From: Methanosarcinales archaeon
GTDB taxonomy: Archaea; Halobacteriota; Methanosarcinia; Methanosarcinales; Methanogasteraceae
Assembly: GCA_030640725.1 (NCBI GenBank)
Contig: DAOWIV010000123.1
Location: forward strand, 1 to 5,246
Direction of reading: 5' to 3'
DNA: 5,246 nt
Within the stretch, counting starts at the first letter, position 1, and the number at the start of each line of letters is the position of its first letter. The position numbers were made by a program, and so were the translations under genes. Positions 1 to 5,146 of the stretch are shown here, one piece after another. The notes under the pieces were generated by a model. That model ran no database searches. It saw only the letters and a list, made by a program, of their open reading frames with translations, and was not told where the DNA came from.

Positions 1-142
1 GCAGGTAGTCGATGGTAGTACCAGTGGCTGCGCTTGAGGTCTGGGTGCATCCTGCAAGCATTGCCAGTACAATCAAGCAAACGCAGATTCCTCTGAACGT
101 CTTTGTTGTTGCTGTTTCCAGTATCTGAATCCCATATTCCAT
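1..142 (-). CDS. Putative lipoprotein, N-terminal fragment (runs off the left edge)
   Basis: Reading from an ATG at 142 gives 47 codons open to the window edge. The N-terminus is a lipoprotein signal peptide: a charged stretch with K14 and R17, a hydrophobic core at about residues 19-30 (ICVCLIVLAMLA), and a lipobox LAGC with the lipidated cysteine expected at residue 32. It is followed by a Thr/Ser/Ala-rich linker (TQTSSAATGTT). The start is supported by an AAGAGG ribosome binding site at 156-151, eight bases upstream. It lies 35 bases downstream of the 450-residue surface gene on the same strand, so it probably belongs to the same transcription unit. The mature protein should sit on the outer face of the membrane. 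The body is missing, so function cannot be told; substrate-binding proteins of ABC transporters commonly begin this way, but nothing visible here confirms that. Confidence 0.72.
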   Translation of the reverse strand, partial: MEYGIQILETATTKTFRGICVCLIVLAMLAGCTQTSSAATGTTIDYL

Positions 143-177
143 TTATATCGCCTCTTATGAGTTGTATTCGGTCTCAT
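143..177 (-). promoter_or_regulatory. Intergenic gap with ribosome binding site for the lipoprotein gene
   Basis: This is the longest non-coding stretch in the window, at 35 bases. It carries AAGAGG (156-151 on the minus strand), eight bases before the lipoprotein ATG. No hairpin with a T tract and no convincing TATA/BRE pair is seen, so it reads as a spacer within an operon rather than a transcription boundary. Confidence 0.55.
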
Positions 178-1530
178 TTATGTTTGTCTATTGATCTTTC
201 TCAGAATCACCACGATCAATAACCCGATCACCAAAAGCACCGGTTTGAATCCGGGTACCCCGAGTATCCCACCTTGGTCGCCGGGGGTGGATGTTGTTAT
301 CGGTGTTGTCGGCGGCGGATGCGCACCAGTGGACCGCACCCTGATCGGCAGCTCAAGCGTACAATCCTCGGCATTCTCCATATCGTCTCCGAAGTAGTAG
401 ACCACTCTTCCTTCCACTGTGAAGTTGCCGACCTGGTTTGCAACGATCGCAACCTCGATATCCCTGCCCACGCCCGGCTTGATCTCGTAATCTGATGTGA
501 ACTGCCCGGCTCCTGACATGGCAAACCCGGAAGAGGCAACGCTCATGCCGGACGGCGGGATTACGATCACCTGGACATGCATCACCGGCTTTGTTATCAG
601 GTTTACAGCCGAGAGCTTGAGCAGGATATTGTCTCCGATCACGACATCGGTCCGCTCACCGTGCAGCTTCACGCTTGCATTCCGTGGCGCTGTGGGCTGC
701 AGTCCAGCCGATGCGACGACTGTGAGCGTTGCACTATCCGATCTCGCGGTGTGGTGCTCTCCGCGATCGTCAGAATACGAGACCTCTACCGGATCCAGAT
801 TAAACGTGCCGCTCGCGGGTGGCGTTATGGCATACTGGAGCGTCCGTGACTCGTCTGGCTTGAGCAGCGGATACTCTGCATGTACAGAACCGCTCATCAA
901 CTTGAAACCGGAGGGAACGAAATCAGTCACAACAATATCCCTGATCTCGCCAGTCCCGGTCGCTCCTGCGTTTCGCACAGTCACGGTCACCGTCGTTGTA
1001 TCCCCTTCTTCGATCGTATGCGGCGAGGGTACTTTTGTCACAGAGAGCGCTGTTGCAGGGTAGATCTCAACCCGAACCGCTCCCGCGTTGTCGTCGTACC
1101 CGCCACGCTCGCCTGTCGTGAGGCAGTCAAAGATGCTGAACCTGATCTTTTCCCCGTCTCCAGTGCGGTAGAATGTGTATGTGTGATTTTCAACATCGCT
1201 TACTACTGCCTCTACCGGTTCACCATTAAACTCAATTGAATCGAACGGTTGGGAGTACGCATTTCCCCCACCCATGCGAAACCCGGCGTCTGCAAAGCCC
1301 CAGTCCACATCTCTCCTGAACTGGAAGATACCAGAGACCACGATTCTGTATTCACGGTCTTTTTCAAGGACTATTGATGATTCGACCGATGAACCAGTGT
1401 CCTTTGGTCCGAGCGCGTAGACCTGGACCGTGTCGAGTGGGGGATCTGTGGATGCGGATGCTGTTGATGTGATCAGCAGTATCGCGATGATGCTGAGAGC
1501 TACTCCCTGTATTTGGTATCTTCTATGCAC
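178..1530 (-). CDS. Secreted surface protein with lectin-like, DUF11/CARDB-like and shared C-terminal domains, PGF-CTERM tail
   Basis: A 450-residue exported protein. A signal peptide covers residues 1-27 (hydrophobic core 10-21, cleavage near ASA). Residues 33-158 form a beta-rich domain ending in a GYDDNAGAVRVEIY motif, which resembles LecA-type sugar-binding beta-sandwiches (inference only). Residues 160-272 are a DUF11/CARDB-like repeat (VTVTVRNAG, then VTDFVPSGF). Residues 285-400 are the domain shared with the two upstream surface proteins. A Thr/Pro-rich stalk (401-420) leads to PGF at 426-428, a hydrophobic helix and a basic end (RKINRQT). In euryarchaea such tails are cut by archaeosortase A and the protein is lipid-anchored to the cell surface. 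It starts at GTG, the only usable start because an in-frame stop lies two codons upstream. The start overlaps the ATPase stop by 8 bases, with GAGG nine bases before it, so translation is probably coupled to the ATPase. Confidence 0.9.
   Translation of the reverse strand: MHRRYQIQGVALSIIAILLITSTASASTDPPLDTVQVYALGPKDTGSSVESSIVLEKDREYRIVVSGIFQFRRDVDWGFADAGFRMGGGNAYSQPFDSIEFNGEPVEAVVSDVENHTYTFYRTGDGEKIRFSIFDCLTTGERGGYDDNAGAVRVEIYPATALSVTKVPSPHTIEEGDTTTVTVTVRNAGATGTGEIRDIVVTDFVPSGFKLMSGSVHAEYPLLKPDESRTLQYAITPPASGTFNLDPVEVSYSDDRGEHHTARSDSATLTVVASAGLQPTAPRNASVKLHGERTDVVIGDNILLKLSAVNLITKPVMHVQVIVIPPSGMSVASSGFAMSGAGQFTSDYEIKPGVGRDIEVAIVANQVGNFTVEGRVVYYFGDDMENAEDCTLELPIRVRSTGAHPPPTTPITTSTPGDQGGILGVPGFKPVLLVIGLLIVVILRKINRQT
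331..678 (-). repeat. Copy 1 of a duplicated C-terminal domain
   Basis: Codes residues 285-400 of the 450-residue protein. It is about 70% identical in protein (82 of 116 by hand alignment) to the segment at 3350-3697, and long stretches also match at the DNA level, for example around 500-660 against 3520-3660. A more distant third copy lies at 2695-3033. Conserved cores are LLKLSAVNLITKP, IPPSGMSV and YYFGDD. No named family is recognised. Confidence 0.85.
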
Positions 1531-2575
1531 TTTTCATAACCTCTCTTATCGCAAGCAGATTCAGACGTGATTGTGGTTTAATTGTTCTTTGCGTCGGGTC
1601 AATGAAGAACACATTTCTTCCGACTAAAAATATCTTTTCTTCATTTATCCTGCCATATTGCAGCATCTCTTCCTGCTCGAAATTCTTAAACTCCCCTATT
1701 ATGGCTTTTTCTGAATATTCAATCTTTCCGAGTGATATTTCATCAAATATCGAGAGAATCTGGCTTGTTCTGATCTTTAATAGCTTTTTAGATTCGCTTT
1801 CTATATCTTTCCCATTCAGTTTCGCATTCACAAGCTCAACCAGACATATCGGCTTGCCGCCACAGTATTCCCACGCAACAGCCGTCTCATCAGCAGTAAA
1901 ACCGTACTTCCCTAAAAACGCGGCTGTCGTCTCTCGATCAAAATCATCAACCAGCAGATACCTGCACCTCCCCTCGAGCATCGCCTCGCTACGAACCTCT
2001 TCAATGAATAGCGAATCTGACGAGATCGTAAATACATGCGCTAAGTGCAATTCCTTTGTTAACCGGATAAAAAAGTTAAAGAGTTTGTAAATCAGCAAAT
2101 CATCTACTTTCAGGTCACCTATCACCTGCAACTCGTCGATCACAAGCACTGGTGGGTAACCATTTTTGTAAAAAGCCCTAAGAACGGTTTCTATGTAAAC
2201 AAAGGCATCTTCCACCTCTTTTTCCTTGAATAACTTTAGAAACACGTCCGTTGGTATTGGAATTCCGGAGTAGCTCTCTGGCAAAACGTTCACTACAGGT
2301 TGGAGAAACTCTTTTATTCGTTCATATCTTTCAACGTGTTCTACGTCAAAGAGAACTTTTATGAATTCGTCGTAGTTGCTGATGAACCGCCCCCTCAGAT
2401 TTATGTAAAACACTTTCTGACTTTTGGGTAGGTTTTTTATCAGATTATTGATAAGTTCGGTCTTGCCGCTATTTATCGGTCCGTAGATGAAGGTGATTAA
2501 CGTTGGCTCTGTGTCAAGCAGTCTCGTTATCTCTCCCATCTCCTCAACTCTATTGTGAAATTCAATTCGTCTCAT
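1523..2575 (-). CDS. Archaeal ATPase (ATPase_2 / MNS-clade STAND-type P-loop NTPase)
   Basis: A cytoplasmic P-loop NTPase of 350 residues, which suits the archaeal ATPase_2 family. Walker A is GPINSGKT (residues 32-39) and Walker B is VLVIDELQ (143-150), with the acidic pair D147/E148. A FTISSDS strand fits sensor 1, and CGGKP fits the conserved motif of the family lid region. The C-terminal third (from about residue 270) is probably a winged-helix-like domain. The substrate is unknown. An ATG at 2596 would add seven residues, but the ATG at 2575 is preferred: AAGGAGGAG lies at 2590-2582, seven bases before it, and it makes a tight ATGA overlap with the preceding stop. The gene is AT-richer (about 38% GC in five sampled 60-base lines) than the surface genes beside it (57-65% in sampled lines). 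Its tail, LNLLAIREVMKSA, closely matches the partial ATPase at the right edge, so it is one of two paralogues, each directly upstream of a surface gene. Confidence 0.92.
   Translation of the reverse strand: MRRIEFHNRVEEMGEITRLLDTEPTLITFIYGPINSGKTELINNLIKNLPKSQKVFYINLRGRFISNYDEFIKVLFDVEHVERYERIKEFLQPVVNVLPESYSGIPIPTDVFLKLFKEKEVEDAFVYIETVLRAFYKNGYPPVLVIDELQVIGDLKVDDLLIYKLFNFFIRLTKELHLAHVFTISSDSLFIEEVRSEAMLEGRCRYLLVDDFDRETTAAFLGKYGFTADETAVAWEYCGGKPICLVELVNAKLNGKDIESESKKLLKIRTSQILSIFDEISLGKIEYSEKAIIGEFKNFEQEEMLQYGRINEEKIFLVGRNVFFIDPTQRTIKPQSRLNLLAIREVMKSA
1528..1545 (-). promoter_or_regulatory. Ribosome binding site and overlap start of the 450-residue gene, inside the ATPase tail
   Basis: On the minus strand GAGAGG (1545-1540) is followed by a nine-base spacer and GTG (1530-1528). 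The GAGG is read as part of the ATPase codons for R-E-V in REVMK. The surface gene start and the ATPase stop share GTGCATAG (1530-1523). Confidence 0.7.
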
Positions 2576-3210
2576 ATTCTTCTCCTCCTTATGCATACCG
2601 CTAATAATCCGGTGATCGCAACCACCACACCGAATCCAGGCAACCTCTTCTCCGGCTCTCCGGAGTTAAGAGTTATTGCAGGAGGCCCCGGCTCCACGAT
2701 CAGCGTGAGCGTCTCGTACCGTGTCGGGGACTTTGAACCGCCCTCGAACATGTAGTACACCTCGCTTGCAATCTCGTGCGTCCCGACCTGACCTCCTGTG
2801 AGGCGCACCTCGATCGACCGCACATTATCGCCGGATTCGATTGCCTGGGTGCAGGTGTAGATTCCGGACCCGGCTTTCGCGAATGAACTGCTGGTGACCG
2901 AGACACCGGATGGCGGCTTTAAGATCAACTGGACTGTCATGGATGGGTTTCCGATCGGGTTTACTGCTGATAGCGTGAAGATGGCGTCCTCGCCTTTCTT
3001 GATCGTGGTTCTTGTGGTTCCGAAATAGACGCTTGGTCCGGTTCGCTCGACTGTTATCGGTAGTTCTTCGAAGCCTGAGTTTGATTTTGAGTCGGTTGCA
3101 ACGACTCTGATTGTGTGCGTTCCGACCGAGAGGGGGCTTGTTGTCACGGTGTATGTTCCTGCTCTGTTGAGCTCTTCACCCGCCTTTTGAGGCAGTTCAA
3201 GCAAATTCAT
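2572..3210 (-). CDS. Truncated surface protein: partial Ig-like domain, shared C-terminal domain, PGF-CTERM tail, no signal peptide
   Basis: A 212-residue protein related to the C-terminal parts of its neighbours. Residues 11-54 look like the last strands of an Ig/cadherin-like domain (GTYTVTTSPL, then GTHTIRVVATDS). Residues 60-172 are a diverged copy of the shared domain (FTLSAVN, PPSGVSVTSS, QVGTHEIASEVYYMF). The end is a canonical PGF-CTERM tail (LPGFG at 190-194, a hydrophobic helix, then RRRRI). It lacks any signal peptide: the first 15 residues, MNLLELPQKAGEELN, are not hydrophobic enough, and the domain begins mid-fold. An in-frame TGA lies ten codons upstream, so the reading frame cannot be extended. 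It is therefore most likely a 5'-truncated gene that may no longer be exported, or a remnant kept for its position in the operon. It starts 4 bases after the upstream stop and overlaps the next ATPase start by 4 bases (ATGA). Confidence 0.75.
   Translation of the reverse strand: MNLLELPQKAGEELNRAGTYTVTTSPLSVGTHTIRVVATDSKSNSGFEELPITVERTGPSVYFGTTRTTIKKGEDAIFTLSAVNPIGNPSMTVQLILKPPSGVSVTSSSFAKAGSGIYTCTQAIESGDNVRSIEVRLTGGQVGTHEIASEVYYMFEGGSKSPTRYETLTLIVEPGPPAITLNSGEPEKRLPGFGVVVAITGLLAVCIRRRRI
2573..2590 (-). promoter_or_regulatory. Ribosome binding site for the ATPase, encoded by the Arg tail of the preceding protein
   Basis: AAGGAGGAG (2590-2582) stands seven bases before the ATPase ATG (2575-2573). 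The same bases are read as AGG AGG AGA AGA, the four arginines that end the PGF-CTERM tail of the 212-residue protein. This site decides the start at 2575 rather than the ATG at 2596, which lies upstream of the AAGGAGGAG. Confidence 0.75.
2695..3033 (-). repeat. Copy 2 (diverged) of the duplicated C-terminal domain
   Basis: Codes residues 60-172 of the 212-residue protein. It aligns without large gaps to the copies at 331-678 and 3350-3697 through SAVN, PPSG-SV-SS-FA--G-G-YT, IEV and QVGT, but it is much less similar than those two are to each other. It therefore branched off earlier or has evolved faster. Confidence 0.7.
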
Positions 3211-3214
3211 TATC

Positions 3215-5146
3215 TCAACCCATCCTCCTTCTTTTAATCAATGATGCTACAAGCAATAATCCTATAACCACAACCACCGCCGCAAATCCGGATGTACTCG
3301 GTCCATCTGATTCCGGCGGGCTTTCTGTCTGATCTGGAACTGGCTCTGCCTCTGCCCGCACCGTGATCGGCAGGATGAGTGTGTGATCCTCAGAATCATC
3401 GCGATCATCACCGAAGTAGTAGATAATCCTGCCGTTCACATCGAAAGTACCGACCTGATTCGACCGTATCCTGACCTCGATATCCTTGCCGGTTCCAGGC
3501 TCAAGTTCGTACGTGGTCGTGTACTGCCCGGCTCCTGACTTGGCGAAAGCAGATGAGGTGACGCTCATTCCGGATGGCGGGATGATTATGACCTGCACAT
3601 GCATCGCGGGTTTGGTGATCAGGTTCACAGCAGAGAGTTTCAGCAGGATATCCTCGCCGAGCACGACATTGGTCTTCTCGCCGTGAAGCTGCACGCTTGC
3701 GGTTGAGACTGGCAGGTTGCTGCGGAGCGTGCCGCCGGAAGTGCCGCCCTCTGTTGAGGGGACGACCTTGATGGAGATGGGTTCGGATTTTGCCTCCTGG
3801 ATGTTTCCATCCTCGTCTGCATAAGTTACGGTGGCAGGGTCAAGCGTGAATGTGCCGCTTTCTTTTGAACGGATGGTGTACTGGAGGTCTCTTGTCTCGC
3901 CGGGTCTGATCAGGTCATATCGCTTCGGGTTCGGGAAGTCGCCGCTGATGAGATCGAAGCTGGGATGGATCGCGTCTGTGATCTCGATGTCGGTTGCGTC
4001 AGTGGTGCCTGAGTTTTTGATGGAGATGGCGATGGTGGTTTCTTGGAACTGGCGGATGGAGTGGGGGGATGGGGATTTGGTGATGGTGAGCGCGGTGTGG
4101 GTTGCGGGGGCGGGCGGGGCGAGTGTGATGGTGGGTTCGAAGGGTGCGTAGGAGCGAACGCGGATATTGTCAATCCAACCACGATACTGTATTCCGGAAA
4201 ATACAATTCTTCCAGAAGAAGTTATACTGCCATCTGTCGTTTGTAATGCCAAATCGTCGTTTATGAATAACTTCAATGTGTTGCCTGCAACACCAAAACC
4301 GATCTTCTGTTCTGTTCCCAAATTTATATAAGAATTGCTCGTGGGTGCTACTAAACATGCATCGTTACCGGCTAATATTTTATATATTGTGGGTGAAATA
4401 TAACTACACGCGCCCCCTCCACCTCCGGTTTTTGAGTATCCGGCCCCACTCTTACCACCTTGATACCAATTGTTGGCATCCTGCCATCTTATAGAAATTT
4501 TTCCATTTCCCCCTTCTGGATAAGTACCATCCAGATGAAAAATCGCCTCTGCGTATACATTCAGAAAATCAGTATTCTTGGGCGAAATCGTTGTTTCGAT
4601 ATTGTCCCCGTTATTTATGTTAACGCGTTTATTAATCGGGTCATATATGGGGTCAACAGGCGGTTTCCAGCCCGGGTATGGTATCGTGTCCAAGTTCACG
4701 TCATAATTGCTCAAAGTGTTCGTATCAAAATCATCGAAGAACTCAAACACCACCTCACCATCACTTGCACGCTCCGCACCCGGATTCCCGTACCACATCG
4801 TAATCCCAGTCTCGCCATTCGCAGGAATCAGAGGCACCTTCACCCATATCGTAGCACGCTTTGACCCCGCATCGAACTCTTCGATCCAGTAGCCCAGACT
4901 CGCCCCATCCGCATCCGTGAATCTGATGTCACCGCCGTCCGGCTGTGCTTCTTCTGGAAAGTCACTACCAGACAACTCCACCAGCACCTGATAATCACTA
5001 AGCGTCTCGCCAGAGTTCTCCTGAATCGCAATCTCTCGCTGATACTGCCAGCCCGCAAGTCCCGCAGATGCCGATGCCGGCAGTGCCGCAAGCAGCAGCA
5101 AACCGGCAAGAACCGATGCCAGAACAGCCATTTCCATTTTACGCAT
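3215..5146 (-). CDS. DUF2341 / lectin-like surface protein with DUF11-like and shared C-terminal domains and a PGF-CTERM-like tail
   Basis: A 643-residue exported protein. A signal peptide spans residues 1-28 (core AVLASVLAGLLLLAALPA, cleavage near ASA). Residues 31-140 are a DUF2341 domain (WQYQREIAI, DYQVLVELSGSDF, DIRFTDADG, ITMWYGNPGA, EFFDDF). Residues 141-335 look like a concanavalin/LamG-type lectin domain ending in WIDNIRVRSYAPFEP. This fold often follows DUF2341 and usually binds glycans or other surface ligands. Residues 350-463 are a DUF11/CARDB-like repeat, and 484-599 are the shared C-terminal domain. An acidic, Pro-rich stalk (600-617) precedes an SGF motif (619-621), a hydrophobic helix and KRRRMG. 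SGF replaces the usual PGF, so archaeosortase processing is likely but not certain. The start overlaps the upstream ATPase by 8 bases, with GAGGTGAT upstream; Met4 and Met6 are weaker alternatives. The lectin-like part is markedly AT-richer than the rest. Confidence 0.9.
   Translation of the reverse strand: MRKMEMAVLASVLAGLLLLAALPASASAGLAGWQYQREIAIQENSGETLSDYQVLVELSGSDFPEEAQPDGGDIRFTDADGASLGYWIEEFDAGSKRATIWVKVPLIPANGETGITMWYGNPGAERASDGEVVFEFFDDFDTNTLSNYDVNLDTIPYPGWKPPVDPIYDPINKRVNINNGDNIETTISPKNTDFLNVYAEAIFHLDGTYPEGGNGKISIRWQDANNWYQGGKSGAGYSKTGGGGGACSYISPTIYKILAGNDACLVAPTSNSYINLGTEQKIGFGVAGNTLKLFINDDLALQTTDGSITSSGRIVFSGIQYRGWIDNIRVRSYAPFEPTITLAPPAPATHTALTITKSPSPHSIRQFQETTIAISIKNSGTTDATDIEITDAIHPSFDLISGDFPNPKRYDLIRPGETRDLQYTIRSKESGTFTLDPATVTYADEDGNIQEAKSEPISIKVVPSTEGGTSGGTLRSNLPVSTASVQLHGEKTNVVLGEDILLKLSAVNLITKPAMHVQVIIIPPSGMSVTSSAFAKSGAGQYTTTYELEPGTGKDIEVRIRSNQVGTFDVNGRIIYYFGDDRDDSEDHTLILPITVRAEAEPVPDQTESPPESDGPSTSGFAAVVVVIGLLLVASLIKRRRMG
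3224..3230 (-). promoter_or_regulatory. Possible ribosome binding site for the 212-residue gene, inside the Arg tail of the 643-residue protein
   Basis: AAGGAGG (3230-3224) is read as part of AGA AGG AGG, the three arginines of the KRRRMG tail. The next usable ATG is at 3210, thirteen bases after the motif, which is longer than optimal, so initiation here may be weak or depend on coupling to the preceding stop. Confidence 0.45.
3350..3697 (-). repeat. Copy 3 of the duplicated C-terminal domain
   Basis: Codes residues 484-599 of the 643-residue protein. It is the close partner of the copy at 331-678 (about 70% protein identity by hand). Near-identical DNA blocks such as those coding SAVNLITKP and PPSGMSV make the pair possible substrates for recombination over about 3 kb. 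Confidence 0.85.
4099..4119 (+). other. G-quadruplex-type motif on the template strand
   Basis: Four G runs (3, 5, 3 and 4) are separated by loops of 4, 1 and 1 bases, matching the standard G-quadruplex pattern. Further G runs (6 and 4) lie within 40 bases to the left. The minus strand codes the Pro/Ala-rich linker APPAPATHT between the lectin-like and DUF11-like domains, so codon choice for proline and alanine may explain it. Confidence 0.5.
4160..4740 (-). other. AT-rich island coding the lectin-like domain
   Basis: By hand count GC is about 41% over 4201-4740, against about 64% over 4021-4140 and 58% over 4741-4800. The limits correspond to residues of about 136 to 330, which are the borders of the lectin-like domain between EFFDDF and RVRSYAPFEP. 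This suggests a shuffled or acquired domain. Confidence 0.6.

Noticed and set aside
73..177. Minus-strand frame starting at the ATG at 177, directly after the 450-residue gene stop (MRPNTTHKRRYKW...)
   Set aside because: Only 34 residues, highly basic and Gln-rich, and no ribosome binding site of its own. The overlapping frame from 142 has a clear signal peptide and binding site.
497..1063. Long plus-strand open frame of 188 codons
   Set aside because: It lies entirely antisense to the well-supported 450-residue surface protein and has no ribosome binding site or recognisable domain; GC-rich coding DNA often leaves the opposite strand open.
1602..2090. Plus-strand open frame of 162 codons antisense to the ATPase
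   Set aside because: Ser/Phe/Pro-rich low-information sequence, a shadow of the ATPase, which has clear Walker motifs in its own frame.
2060..2095. A-rich stretch as a transcription terminator
   Set aside because: It lies inside the ATPase coding region with no stable hairpin before it; it reflects the AT-rich codons of that gene.
2576..2596. ATG at 2596 as the ATPase start (seven extra residues, MHKEEKN)
   Set aside because: The strong AAGGAGGAG lies downstream of this ATG and correctly placed for the ATG at 2575, which also forms an ATGA overlap.
3199..3210. 12-base match (caagcaaattca) between the start of the 212-residue gene and the ATPase tail at 5168-5179, as a trace of a lost ATPase
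   Set aside because: A 12-base match is expected about once by chance in a window this size, and the surrounding bases and frame do not extend it.
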